DNA from: Morella rubra
Lineage: Eukaryota > Streptophyta > Magnoliopsida > Fagales > Myricaceae
Reading direction: 5' to 3'
NCBI GenBank assembly: GCA_003952965.2
Contig: CM025853.1
Span: 2,324,271-2,388,270 of the forward strand
Length of the DNA: 64,000 nucleotides
Each line of letters opens with the position of its first letter. Position 1 is the stretch's first letter. Positions 22,847 to 36,300 of the stretch are shown one piece after another. Both the position numbers and the translations under genes were made by a program. A model generated the notes under the pieces. The model did no database searches and was not told the origin of the DNA. It worked only from the letters and a program-made list of their open reading frames with translations.

Positions 22847-25105
22847 AAATTCATGATCATACTAGGTCGTGAACCAACTTCCATATATGTCCTCGCACTT
22901 TAGTTGTCCATATTTTATGAGAGGAAGAAGTGCTGCCAAGATTTGAGTTGTAACGTATAAGCAATACATATCCCTGACCGGCCATTATCATAATTAAGAT
23001 GAATAATATTTTAAGAACTTCCTCGTGAAGTAAATAGAAGAGACAAAAAATAGACTGCTAGCTGCGTGAGGTCGTAGATAGAACTCTCTACATATAAGAT
23101 AAGTTTATACCTGTCCGCAAGACTAGAATATTTTCCTAAAGTTAGGCGCGCGGAATATATAGCAAATTCCAAAATCGTAGAAAAATGATCAGGCCGCCAT
23201 TACTATTATTAGTCTTTTAATAATCGCAACAAAAAAGAAGGAAGAAGAAGAAGAAGATCAATAATTAGAAGTTCCATATGTGCAATCATTTCGTCTGACC
23301 ATATCCTCGTATCATATTAACTGTTAAAAAAGGAAATTTTCGTGATCAGATCTCCCCACACCTTAATTATAACAAATATCGATATATATATATATATATG
23401 CCTAGTAATTAATTGTTAAGTATACACGCAATTACATGATGGGACTGGAAATAGCCAAAACAGCTAATCAAAATTGACCATTGACGGCCTCGAAAACAAA
23501 ATTATCAGCTCTAATAAAATAGAGGCCGGGGAGAAGAACGAGTACTGCTTAATGCTTATTCAAGCGCCACTTGCTGGACTTGATCTAGACATGTAACTAG
23601 CCACATGAACCATATAGAATATCCCAAAGAATCGTGCGGGAATGTTTGGTTCATGTGGCATTGGCCACGTTACAAATAATAGAATGAATCCACATGAGCA
23701 AAAAATTAAGAAGACGAAATCAAAAGACAACTCACATCATAACCAAACTATGTGATTAGTCGACGTACGGATCACATTTACTTGATATTAATTTGCACCG
23801 GATAAGCTAGCTTAATTAACTATTCAAAGAAAAGGAACATGCGATATGTACCCAGAAAAGAAAACGACGACGTTGGGAATTCGTTTTTTTTTTTAAAAGA
23901 TGTTTTAATTAATTTGGACGGCTAAAAATTACATGTCATTGACATTATTTTAAGAGCTTATTCGTGAATAAGAAAAAAAAATTTCATGAAGCGATTGTGT
24001 ATATCATTCTTGGTTGACATTGAAAGACACGACCAACCATTAATGCGTATATTTTTCTTTACTATCAAAGTTAAACATTAAATTAGTAATACATTGTAAT
24101 TATTACATAATATAGTTATGCAAATAAATCTTCCTCTTCCTATTAGCTTAAAATTAATGAAACAAGGTGTCTTGATTTAATACTCATATTCACAAAAAAA
24201 AAAAGTCTGCACAATATGCATTAACCAAAAGTGTAATTTTCATACTTAATAATTGTGTTCCACGAGGTATGTTCTTTCCCGAAAGAAAGGATGAACATTG
24301 TTCCTAATGTTTGATTTATATATACCTTAAGATCACAAAAATCCTAGTGAAACTCTCAAAAAAAAAAAAAAAAAATTATTTTCATAACATCGTGAGTGAA
24401 TTGTGTAACATGTATGGTGAATCATAATTGGTGGAGATTAAGCTGTCCCTCCTAACATCTTTGAATTGCTTTAGAACTTAATTTTCAGACTAACACCCTG
24501 ACTGATATGTGTGTGTCTCTATTTACCTCCAGCTAGCTAGCAGTCTTTATCTTGATTGAAACATATGGCCAAATACATGAGTACGTGTCACCTTTTAGAT
24601 GGTCGGGTAGCCTGCATGTGCATAAGATGCCCAATCTATCAAAGACTTTCTTAATTTTCTCCAGTTGAGGGGGGTAAAGTTCCAATTTTTTCTTTGAACA
24701 AGCTGCACGTACGTGTATTTTAATAATTTGCCCGGCCAGAAGTTCAATTTTGGCTCCATTTAGACCATGATCATTTGTCACGGGTTTTGTTACCTACTTA
24801 GAGGACAAATACAAGTGTAGGTAGTGCTAGGTACAATAGAATATAATTAGCTGGCATTAGAATTCTTCATAATCTATCCCATATCGCAAAGAACAAATTA
24901 ACGAACAGGGTATTACAATAAAGTATACATTCCATGACGAAAAATTCTTCATTATCTATCTGTTAAGATCGTGAGGAATTTATTTTTATATGGGTTAGTT
25001 GAATTTTATATAATGTTCTTAACGAGATAATTCATGATGCATAATTAGTTCAATTAAAATATTTAAGATAGCCCTAATGAAGTAGCCTAGCTAGAAGTCA
25101 TCAAA

Positions 25106-25108
<3 letters not shown>

Positions 25109-25139
<31 letters not shown>
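25109..25139. repeat. (AT)n microsatellite
   Basis: About 15 uninterrupted AT units immediately before a tandem duplication. Confidence 0.95.
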
Positions 25140-25141
<2 letters not shown>

Positions 25142-25143
25142 TA

Positions 25144-25318
25144 AAGGTTGTAGATCATGAAGTCTATATAGAACAAATTATGACAATAACGTGCGTAGAA
25201 AAAAATTTTGAGAATAGCATATGGACTATATATAGAAGGTTGTAGATCATGAAGTCTATATAGAACAAATTATGATAATAACAGGCGTAGAAAAAATTTC
25301 TGAGAATAGCATATGGGC
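25144..25318. repeat. Tandem duplication, ~92-bp unit, two copies
   Basis: Units starting at 25144 and 25236 share AAGGTTGTAGATCATGAAGT and the following bases through AGAATAGCATATGG with a handful of differences. Confidence 0.9.
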
Positions 25319-27718
25319 CGGCCATGTGATCACATTCACACAGTACACGCGTCAACATATCTGTCTGAAATCTGAATATATGAAGAAAAGACTCGAGTCA
25401 ACTATGCCTATTGAAAAGTAAAGGAAGAAAATTAACTGCGAGGAATTCTTTCCCTCTTCTGTTACAAGTATGAACCAAGTCCTAGTCACAGTGATCTTAT
25501 ATTAATACTGGATTAATTTAATTAAAACATATTTATCTAAACGAAAGGAAGAAAGCAATCAATTAATGAAAGTGGAAGTCCATTTCCTGAAGATTGAGGG
25601 ATTAAAAGGTTAGTTTCTTGTTCATCTTCAAAGTAAGGGAGAACATGTATACGCAACGTCGTGCTAGGAGATAATCAGAGGCGGAGTACTTAGAATTTTT
25701 CTAATTTTGCGGTGTGTAACAGCAAAATATTGTACTATAAATTTTTGAGGTAGTAAAAGAGTTATAATAAAAATAATTATAGATTATTCTTTGATTATCT
25801 ATAATGGTTATCTAAAATTGTTAATGAAAAGTAGTTTATTTATTAATTAACTTTAACATCTTTTTTTATTAGAAGCAGATTTTAAAGAAATTAATACCAC
25901 ATAAGCAAAATATCCATTTTAAACTAATGTTAAATAATATTTCTAAATTTATATAATCAATATCCAAACGTGAGATATAATATTGCGATTGCATAGGAGG
26001 TAAAAAAATTAAGGTTGAAAAGAAGTATATCATGTATTATATTTGAATGCCCTGGGGAGGCATTATTTCTTCTTCACATTTGGAAAACCAGATGATTTTT
26101 TTAGTTATAAAAGGAAAGAGATCATAAAATTAAGTGACTTTAAACTTGATGAAATAAAACAGAAAATTAGTACTTTTTTTTTTTTTTTTGAACGGGGCCA
26201 AGAATTCAAATTTTCTGGATTTAAGGGTCTATCAGGTACACAGAAATGCTTCATTTCTTCTTCTTTTTTTGTCCTCTTCGTTAAGTGGGGGGCGGCCGAC
26301 GGTGGCGGCCCTGGCCTGGCCCATATATAATTCCCCCACTATGTTGATTGGGCAAAATTTAATACTATATATACACATAAACCATTATCATGCTGCATGC
26401 ATGAAGCATGCTTATGACTAATGCAGTGATCTCCATGCATCTACAGCCATTAGTTAGGACTTGGGCGTCAGTGGTTGACAAAGACAAATTATCACATATT
26501 GCATTATCAATAAATAAATATTATATATATAGGACTACTTCACCCCTCTCATTCAAAATTAAACAGGTAACAAATTGCACTGAAAATACCTTTCAATCCT
26601 TGCAATATTGACTACTTGTACATTCGTTCGATAATCCATATGTAGTAATTCCGGAATTAAATATTCTTTCTTAATCGAGGATCGATTTGTCTATCTCGAA
26701 TGAACAAGTCATCATGCATGGAGTCACTGGGACCTAATTGTATCATATAACAACACTGTAACTGTAGCTTTTAATTGTATGCTACCTACTTAATTAGTTG
26801 ACATATATTTAATGATCATGATCAATTAATGGAATTGGTTCATGCTAGCTATAAGATCTTGTAAACCCAAGGTCTTGTAAGCTTATATGTATATAAACCA
26901 TTTTATCTCGGAAAATGTTCATCAAGTATATATAATTAAAATTTATGAAATTGCGTTCTTAATGTATATATATTCTAAGGGCGAGTGAATCAATGTATAT
27001 ATTTTCTACTCCATTACATTCTATCTTGGCACGAGTGCTGCACACAATTACTTCTTAATTGACATATATATGTTTAGTCACGTGCTGTACTGAAACATTA
27101 ATAGGTGCAGATTAATTAGTTAATTAATTAATCAATGATCTGACAAGTTTTCTGCAACTCGTGAATATTCATTAATTAATTAATAGGCATTGCTAGCTAT
27201 TAATTAATTGCATTTTCAGTTAATAATCATATGCAACATGCACAATGTTGTAATTAGTTAGTCAGATTCTAACCGATGTAATTAATATTAAAGTTGTCAG
27301 TAAGCTGAGTATATACAATGCATTGATCGAAGTGGAACAGTAATTGATGATTGATTAATACTACATTACAGAAGGATATAATAATTCAGAAGTTTCCCCT
27401 TAGGTTAATTTATTTATACCCGTACCCAAACATTCGATACGAGGTTAAATTCGAAAAGGTACCGTTAATATATATTTAAACTAACTTTTATGATCATCAG
27501 TAGTACAGAAGAGGATGTTTTTGAGATTTTAGTCAACTGTCGAAGGGTATCCAACAGTCGAAGTTCGTTTTATGCAGCCAATATTTATTCCAGACATGAG
27601 CATCACGCCATCACCGTTGAAGATTCTACCCGATACGGCTCACCAACCCTCCCTGGCAGCTAAGTACACGCTTCGATTTCTTCCTTAATTCCTCTCCCCG
27701 CGGCCCCTCTCTCTCTTC

Positions 27719-27728
27719 TATATAAATA
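27719..27728 (+). promoter_or_regulatory. TATA box, probable promoter of OSC pseudogene 1
   Basis: TATATAAATA lies downstream of a CT-rich stretch and about 520 bp before the OSC start codon. The leader probably contains an intron with donor AAG|GTACTC near 27826 and acceptor TTTGTAG at 28212-28218. The acceptor region and the 150 bp before it are conserved in OSC copy 2, but the TATA region is not, because the LINE joins copy 2 at a point matching 28070. Confidence 0.5.
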
Positions 27729-28248
27729 GCTAGCGGGAAGCTCTCCACACACCATCTTGCATCCCGTTAGTACTCTTGAGAACCAAAGAGTACTTCTTAT
27801 ATTCTTCCTCTCTAAACCTTTCTAAGGTACTCAAGATCATGTCTCTCTCCGTGTTCCATAGATTCACCTCTCATTTGATTCCCCAGTTTTCTCAAGAAGC
27901 TCCCCCTCTTTTTTTTTTTTTGTACAGAAGATCATGGGCTAGCTGCATGCTAGCAATGATATATCAACGGGATATATCTCTGTTATTAACCATTTAAATT
28001 GGCTGAAGATATATCTTTCTTTTAAGTGTTAAAATCATTTAACCAAAGAATATGTCGTCGACCGACGTATGATCTGCATATATAGCAAAGATCTCTTACG
28101 TATATCGTTTGGCAAAAATTACTTTATACCTTGTCTCCCTGTCGATATCCATACGTTATATTTCGTGATAGCTATATTTACATGACGATAGGGGGTATAA
28201 CAGTCTTTTCTGTTTGTAGGGCTTTTGTTCCTCCTGACATAGATCAGG

Positions 28249-31200
28249 ATGTGGAAGTTGAAGATAGCAGAAGGAGGCCCAGGGTTGTACAGTGTAAACA
28301 ACTTCATTGGGCGGCAACACTGGGAGTTCGACCCCGATGCTGGTACTCCCGAAGAACGTGCCGAAGTTGAAAGGGTCCGGGAGGAGTTTAAGAAAAATCG
28401 CTTTCAGAGGAACATAGTGCTGATGTTTTGACGAGGACGCAGGTATGACAAGATTAAAGACGAAAAAGTCTTTCACATTTTGCACGTCTTCCTTCTTCGT
28501 CTCCAATTTTGAGGTATTTTTGTACAAATTACGTTGGAACTTGGGAAGGAACTGCTTACGCAACATAAAAGATATAATTAGAAGCAGAAGCTGGTATTTG
28601 TAGTCAACACGATCTATCCAACCATATGCATGCATAGGCAATTGCGTCAGCATATCAAAGTTTAAAGCTTATCACCATCTAGAAAGAAATTAAAACAGGT
28701 TCCATTTTGATCATGGAAAGTTGCAATCTGCTTAAGGATATATAACTTCATCTACTTATTATGGGGGCGAACTAGTCAGTATTTCATAGTGATTATAAGT
28801 GCATATATCATGTGACCTTTGGTGTATGAATGATTCTCTTAGGAATGGAAGCTCAGCTCAATAAAGAACTAACTAATTGGTACATGCCATGGTCTACATG
28901 AAGTGGAGCTGCTGTATTAATTTTATCTGATTCCATCAAGTATATATAAGCTGCTAGTTAGCAAGTTCATGAATTCTAGGTAGTTCCCTAGATCGAAACA
29001 AATAGTTTGGATAAAAAAAAAAATACCGTATATTAAAACTAGAAATTAGGTAGATACCGAAATTTCTTTTAATTAGTCGATAGCTGATTACCTTAGATTA
29101 ATCCCTTTAATTTCATTAGACTCTTGGTCGAGTACTCATTAATGGAGCCTTTATCCGATCTCTTGATTTCGTGTATCCAGGGTTCTTAAGAAATAATTGC
29201 TGATTACGCGATGACAGTTCATTTGCTTTCATCAGTTCTCCTCCCCCTCACGAGTTGAGAAAATTAGCAACAATATATGTAGCTACAGGGAAAATAATTC
29301 TTCTATCACTTGGAGGAGTTATAATATGTATAGTTCTTTATTGTATTTTATATTAAGAAAACACTGTCTCCCAGAAAAATAGCTCAATGGTTGGAAGAAC
29401 TGGTCTTTCACTAAATCCCACGCAACAAATAACTTCTTAACTATCAAATAGGTATTCCGTGATGATTCATCTTTAATTTTTTAAAAAAAAAATACCTCAA
29501 ATAAGCATGCATTAATCAAACTTTTAGAAATTTACTTTTTGCCGATTTTGATATAGGATTTATGTTTTCTAGACAACTTGCACCTTAGCTAGGAATTATA
29601 TATGTTTGAAAATATCTCATCTTCTGAGAAGACAAGTAATCGATCGAATTGGTAATTAATTAATCCAGCTGAACCCACTAGTAAGACCGAAACATTTGAG
29701 ACTGTATCTTCAGAACTAGCCTGTGGGCATTGCAGACCGAACGCTATGTCTTCAGGTGAGCAAAGCGGATCCCTACCCACATGTCCATGTGATAGTCTAA
29801 CTTTGGCATCTGGGCCATGTTTGGGAACTAGGTTAATTAGGTTTAGTTTTTAGTTTCTGAGACCTGATCTTGACTTAATCCTATTTAATTTATATATGCC
29901 TAATAATTTCTGGCCGTATCAAGGTGAAACGATTTGATTGGCTATAGGATTGACTCTACTCTTCAAACTTAACCCTAAGGAGCAGGTTTTGCAAACGAAA
30001 ATCAAAACTTTTTAAATTACGGCCTAATTACAAGAAAATTATAATAAGATATTTTTACTTTATGTAAATTACGGCAAACATCTTTAGCTTATATCTAGAC
30101 CTTTTTGGAAACATGACGTATAATTAAAAAATGAAATTTGTAATTTTCAGCCATTTTCTACTTTGAAAACCGTACGAATTAATGCAAACCAAAAGGGCAA
30201 AAAAAAAAATGTAGAATTTTCTGTGCAGGATCTAGGAACCCTGTTTTGGGCCTACAAGGCCCAAGGGTATCAAATTATTTAGTGATTTCACATTGATTTC
30301 CTCACATAATTAGAATTGAGATCAAATGAAATGGCTTATTTCTTACTTGAAAATTTCTGCCCACTTTTGGATCTTGGAAAACTCACAGCTTAGGAAAGAA
30401 AATCCCTGCGGGCCAATTCCACACCCAGTGACAGTGAAAGAAACAGAAGAGATAACAGAGGAATCAGTCATAGCTACACTGAGAAGAGCACTCGGCTACT
30501 TTTCCTCCATCCAAGCCCATGATGGCCACTGGCCTGGTGAATGTTCCGGCCCCCTTATTTACATTCAATAATCGTAGAATTTTGTTTGTCCTCATCATCA
30601 TTGATACAATTTTCTTGAATTTGTTTTGAAAATAAGCTCAGAAACAGTGATACAGAACTTAGAACCACAACTATGTGTTCTTGCAGATAATGGCCTTGTA
30701 CATTACTGGAGCTCTGAATGCTGTTTTTTCACCAGAACATCGAAAGGAAATTATTCGGTTCTTGTATAATCATCAGGTATATTATTTGGGTTCTTTTTCC
30801 TCCTCTTCAACAGAGTTTATGCTGAGATGATTTGCTGTTCAACCAGCGATAAAGGCTTTGGAAACCAAAATTTGGACTGAATATAAACTACAAGTGCTTT
30901 TTGTTTGCTGTTTGTTGGATAGAATGAAGACGGAGGATGGGGTTTTCATATAGAGCTAACAGCACAATGTTTGGCTCTGCTTTGAGCTACGTTGCCTTGA
31001 GGATACTTGGAGAGGGACCTGAAGATGGTGAAGACAGAGCTATGGGCAGAGGCCGGACGTGGATCCTTGACCACGGTGGTTTAGTGACTATTCCCTCTTG
31101 CGGGATTAATCTTTTAGCCGCTCTACATATGCTGACTGCTCTAGTTGAAGAGCTAGGGCTAGGGATCCTATCATGATGGTAATAGTCGGTTTCTGGTGAA

Positions 31201-34200
31201 AACAAATACAATAATATTTTGTTTGGACCATCATTGATATCAGTCCATGACCATGTACATTCAGATGGACCAGAACATCATTCGGTTCTTGTCATCAATA
31301 TTACTTCAACGAGAGTTTATGCTGAGATGATTTGCTGTTCAATCGAAACCAAAATTTGGACTGAATGTTACAAGTGCTTTTTGTTTGCTGTTTGTTGGAT
31401 AGAATGAAGACGGAGGATGGGGTTTTCATATGTAACAGCACAATGTTTGGCTCTGCTTTGAGCTACGTTGCCTTGAGGATACTTGGAGAGGGACCTGAAG
31501 ATGGTGAAGACAGAGCTATGGGCAGAGGCCGGACGTGGATCCTTGACCACGGTGGTTTAGTGACTATTCCCTCGTGGGGAAAGTTTTGGGTTGCGGTATG
31601 AACAATCATTAATCTTTTAGCCGCCAATAATTCTCTTCAAGTATGCTGACTAAGATTGCTCTAGTTGTCCAATTCAAGACTCTCCCATGGGACCATTATG
31701 TCAAAATTACTCCTCCATCGCCTTGTTTTAGTCCTTCCCAAGCCCATTACAATATAGCAACTAAATTTCTGCACAAAGTTCTGTCCTGAGGCAATCTTCC
31801 AGACTTACTACGAGTCAAATTTATCGGTGTTAAAGTGAAAACTCAAAAACCTGCTTTCATTTACAGGTACTCGGATTGTATGAGTGGGCAGGCTGCAATC
31901 CACTACCCCCAGAGTTGTGGTTTCTTCCTGATAAATGCCCCGTTAATGCAGGTATTGTCACTCTTTTTCTTTTTTCTTTTTTTTTCCATGAAAAGGATTG
32001 TACGTTCTAGAATAAGTACTATACCTAAAGCACCAGTTAGCTGAGTGATTTAAAAAAAAAAAGTTAGCTGAGTGATTGTATGTGAAACTAACTGTCTCCA
32101 TTATATGAAATGCAGGCAAAATATTAAGCTACTGTCGCTTGGTTTACATGCCTATGTCTTATTTATATGGGAAGAGGTTTGTTGGTCCAATCACTGGTTT
32201 AGTTCTATCACTGAGACAAGAGTTGTATAACGAATCTTACTATCAAATTGACTGGAATAAGGCTCGAAACACTGTCGCAGAGGTTAGTTGAATCTTACTC
32301 CTACCTTTCCTCTGCCTCGCTGCTCAGTAGAAATTTTCACAGATTATCAATAAAATATTCATCTCAGATAAATATATTGTGTCTATTCATACTCCCATTT
32401 TCATAAACATTTAAGGCTACAGAGAACTTACCCCAAGTGCTAATTTTAGGAGGATATATGCTATCCGCATCCCCTCATACAAGATATGCTATGGGGATTT
32501 CTTCATCATGTAGCAGAGCCTGTTCTGATGCGTTGGCCTTTTTCAAAGTTGAGAGAGAAAGCCCTACAAGTTTCAATCGATCTTGTACATTACGAGGACG
32601 AGAACAGCAGATACCTATGCATTGGATGTGTAGAAAAGGTCAGTAACTAGTGCCTAAGTTCAACCACGGTGAACCATATATAAATCAAAATACTTGTGTT
32701 ACCCATGCACGAACCAAGTTTGTTAAGGTCAAAGATTATCACAGGTTCTGTGTCTGATGGCCGTTGGGTTGAAGATCCCAATTCAGAGGCATACAAGCTT
32801 CATCTAGCCAGACTTCCAGACTACTGTTGGGTTGCTGAAGATGGTTTAAAAATTCAGGTAAAATGGTAATCCCTTGCTTTCTTTTGATTATAGGTCTTTT
32901 GTGGAACAAGAACCAAAACTAGAATTAGAAAATCCATGCACATGTCATGAGAGTTTTGATCCAATTATGTATACTTAAAGCATCTGTTCAAGAGTCGAGC
33001 ATAGAGAATAGCAAAATCTTGATTCGTTTGAAGTGTACTGAACGACTGCTGCTTTATCTTGTGCAGAGTTTGGGAAGTCAGACGTGGGATGCAGTTTTTG
33101 GTATTCAAGCAATTCTCGCTTGTAATCTAAATGAAGAGTACTGGCCAACTCTTCGAAAAGCACATGACTTTTTGAAGGCTTCACAGGTTAGATAAATCTA
33201 ATACCACCCACATGGCTTTCTCAAAAAAAAAAAAAAAATTGTATTTTTGACTAAATTGAGTCGTTTTCTAGGTCCTAGAAAACCCTTCTGGGGACTTCAA
33301 AGCAATGTACAGGCATATAAGCAAAGGAGCATGGACATTCTCTATGGGGGACCATGGTTGGCAGGTATCTGACTGCACAGCAGAAGGGTTGAAGGTAATG
33401 CCTTAACGCAAATGAAAAAGCTGTATACTAGACTCGCTCATTCTTAAGGTGTGTCAACTGTCAAAGGAAGAACTTGATTTGGCAAAACTTCCGCTGTCAT
33501 ATAGGTTGCACTCTTGTTATCGCAAATGCCAACGACCTAGTTGGGGAAAAGATAGAGACAGAGCGGCTTTATGATGCAGTGAATGTCGTTCTTTCTCTAC
33601 AAGTAAGAATCCAACTTATATGCTCTATAATTTTTCTTTATTTTTTCCTCTGTTTTTGCCGTCGACCACGCAGCAAAATAAAACGAAATAATCACATATG
33701 AGGATACAAGAAATTTACTGGTGCCTTAAAGGCTTAAAGGCTTGGCTTAATAAATGACTTTCTTTCGATTGCCAATACAGAGTAGCAATGGCGGTTTTGC
33801 GACATGGGAGCCTCAAAGAGCTTTCCGGTGGTTGCATGTAACTTCTGCAACACTTCCCCCAAACATGTTTGAATATTTTCAAATTTTTGCATATAACTAT
33901 CTAAGATAAGGGTTCTCCATACCTCTGCCAAGAGATCACTGACATAAACTTCGCATCTCTTCCTGCAGAAGTTTAACCCCACGGAGCTTTTTGACGATGT
34001 TCTCGTTGAGCGAGAGTACGATAAGATGTCCTTTGCACAACATTACTTGACACAGTATTGGTCTCATATTTGCTTCATAACATCTAACTTGTCTCTCACC
34101 TTATAGGACTGTCGAGTGCACTTCGTCCTCCATTCAGGGTCTAGCTGTCTTTAGAAAGTTCCATCCCCAGCACCGAAGAACGGAGATAGATTGTAGCATT

Positions 34201-35439
34201 TCCAGGGCAATTAAGCACATCCAAAACTTACAAGAACCTGATGGATCATGGTAAATGGGTTTTCTTTTCTCACACAACATACTTGGAAGAAAATAAGGCT
34301 CTAAGCTCTTCTAGTTATGCTAGGAAGTAACGTATTCTTTCTAGTTAAAGTGAGTATTGCCAAACATCAGGATTTACTCAAAGATTAGAACGTATACAGG
34401 TACGGTAATTGGGGGATTTGCTATACCTATGGTACATGGTTTGGAGTTGCGGGACTTGCAGCCTGTGGAAGAAACTGTGGCAATTGTCCTGCACTGCGCA
34501 GAGCTTGTGAATTTTTGCTATCAAAACAACTACCCGATGGAGGATGGGGGGAGAGTTACCTATCAAGCAGGAAAAAGTTATGGACAATTTTGTTTTAAGT
34601 TGAATGTGTACTGCTCAAGCACGAGAAAGAAAGGAAGGAAGAAGAAAGAAAAGGTTGGAGAAAAAGGAAATAGAGAACTTAATAAAACTTTCTTTGTGAA
34701 ACAGGTGTGGACGAATACAATCGGCAACCGAGCAAACGTGGTCCAAACTGCATGGGCTCTATTAGCACTCATTGAGGCAGGCCAGGTCAGTCTCTCGTTT
34801 TGCTCGTTTGACTAACTAGATCCACTATGGCTCAAACGGACATTCTAACAAAGTACTCCTATAATCATGCTAGAAAGGGTTACTACGGTAGTTGTCCCTC
34901 CCCTTTTTGAAAAGAAAAAGACTAACTAGATGCATTGAATATAGTCAAGAAAGTGCCTTAAAGTATTGGATGGTCAATTTTGGAGAAGTGGAAGTTTTTA
35001 GTAGCTGCTTTAGGCAGTAGGAGCACAACCCTTTTGCAGATTCTGACGGGTTTTTTTTTTTCTTTGGAATTTAGGCCATGATAGATCCAACACCAATTCA
35101 TCGTGGAATGAGGGCATTGATCAATTCACAGATGGAAGACGGTGACTTCCCTCAACAGGTAATTCATGTTTGATGTTTACACCAAATCCAACAGATTAAA
35201 GTTAAGTTTACGCGTGTTTATCACTTTTGTACTTCTGTTTTTTCTTCCTTTTTTTTTCACGGAAACCATTTTCCCATACCAAGCTGTCTCTGCAAGCATT
35301 TATATGACCAGTGGTTATTGGCAAACAGGAACAAGCAGGAGCATTTTATGTGAACGGAGCACAAACCTATGCATTATATAGAAACACTTTCCCGATATGG
35401 GCTATTGGAGAATATCGTAGGAGAGTTCTGTATGCATAA
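28249..35439 (+). pseudogene. Oxidosqualene cyclase pseudogene 1, lanosterol-synthase-like, 18 exons
   Basis: OSCs fold 2,3-oxidosqualene into sterol or triterpene skeletons on the ER membrane. Exons by splice sites: 28249-28442, 30389-~30560, 30687-30776, 30923-~31100 (repeated at 31403-31595), 31867-31951, 32116-32282, 32450-32638, 32745-32857, 33067-33186, 33272-33394, 33505-33602, 33781-33837, 33969-~34018, 34107-34250, 34400-~34570, 34705-34785, 35075-35158, 35329-35439. The start [12 protein letters not shown], the catalytic DCTAE (33371-33385), QW motifs (QAHDGHW, QNEDGGW, QEPDGSW, QLPDGGW) and the end GEYRRRVLYA are all family hallmarks. KFNPTELF, FRKFHPQHR and [11 protein letters not shown] resemble lanosterol-type more than beta-amyrin-type enzymes. 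Lesions: one-base losses in exons 1, 8 and 11, frameshifts in both exon 4 copies, and no clear donor after exons 2 and 13. It cannot encode a full-length enzyme of about 760 residues. Confidence 0.93.
30734..31670 (+). repeat. Tandem duplication of OSC exon 3 end to exon 4 (~0.5 kb unit)
   Basis: The stretch from about 30734 recurs from about 31270. The second unit starts with a shortened exon 3 (CCAGAACATC then ATTCGGTTCTTGT), then repeats the intron and exon 4 almost base for base. Unit one lost the exon 4 donor (TTGCGGGATTAAT), while unit two keeps GTTGCG|GTATGA. Both units have lost bases just after GGTTTTCAT, with different numbers missing relative to the family's HIEGHS codons, so each is frameshifted. 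Confidence 0.85.
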
Positions 35440-36300
35440 AACCAGAATGCATAAGCAAAGGATTGCATATCGAAGTTCGCCAGACCAAAAGATGGCTGAA
35501 AGAGAAGGATCTGTTCAGACACATAATACATACACAATACTACTACATCAAAGAGGAGTGTCTTTTTTTTTTTTCTTTCCATTTTACTGTTAATTAGATT
35601 TGGAATGCTGCAATGTAATTTACCTTTAATTTGCTCCTTTGTAAGTAAATTTACCTTTCATTTGTTGAATGGAATCTGTCTTTGACGTAAAGGGGGTCCT
35701 ATTTGATGGATTAGTGAAGATCATTTCCTAAGTATGATCTTAACCAAATACAAAGCTGACACGGTCGACTATAATTGTAACATTCTAAGCAAAACCAGTG
35801 CTCTGCCCGACAGTCGCCACAAATACAAATTTAAGTGATCATCCATTACAATGTCAACCTATTGATAACCAAGGTCATAATAGAAGTTGCAAAAGAACCG
35901 GTGTGCCAATTAAGTCTAAATCACCAAACATATCAACAAGTTAATTTCAGTCTGTCAAACAGAGAAGAAGTATAATCTTTCTTAAACGCCTAGTACCACC
36001 GGCCAAGCGTAGGACAAATGGTCCTTGAGGTGTAATGATTCACATGCCATTCCTATTTAGAAAAGGCTACAAGACTATTCATTAAGGCCATGTTTGCAAA
36101 CTATTTTTTTTTTTTTGAGAATTTTGGAAATGTTATAAAAGTTGAGGTAGATTAGAGTTTTATTGAATTTTGAGAGAAAGTAGTGAAAAGTAGAATTTAG
36201 GCATTGAGTTTATGCAAAATCTCTCAAAGCTTAAAAAATCTATTACGTAAAACGCATTCTACCGTCCCTTGAGACGTTCCATTGTCTAAACAACTGATAA
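35440..36300. other. OSC 3' flank and intergenic DNA
   Basis: 35440-35752 is the OSC 3' UTR and flank, repeated downstream of copy 2. Beyond this there is no gene. At about 36081-36260 lies an AT-rich stretch opening GGCCATGTTTGCAAAC that resembles one end of a hAT-type MITE. Confidence 0.5.

Larger units (their letters stand above)
22847..27600. other. Long AT-rich intergenic region, no gene recognised
   Basis: Nearly 4.8 kb with only short ORFs. It holds a TRIM-LTR-like fragment near 24129-24150, an A run at about 24358-24375, an AT microsatellite at 25109-25139, a 92-bp tandem duplication, and TTAATTAA-rich DNA at 27100-27240. Confidence 0.6.

Noticed and set aside
28156-28653. 165-codon minus-strand ORF, one of the longest in the window outside the retroelements
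   Set aside because: It lies opposite OSC exon 1 and is not preserved in OSC copy 2. It is the antisense shadow of the exon plus chance open frame in the intron.
28249-35439. An intact triterpene synthase gene
   Set aside because: Frame breaks in exons 1, 4, 8 and 11 and weak donor sites cannot be resolved by alternative splice sites I can see. An error-rich assembly remains possible, so this is kept as a finding to check rather than a gene call.
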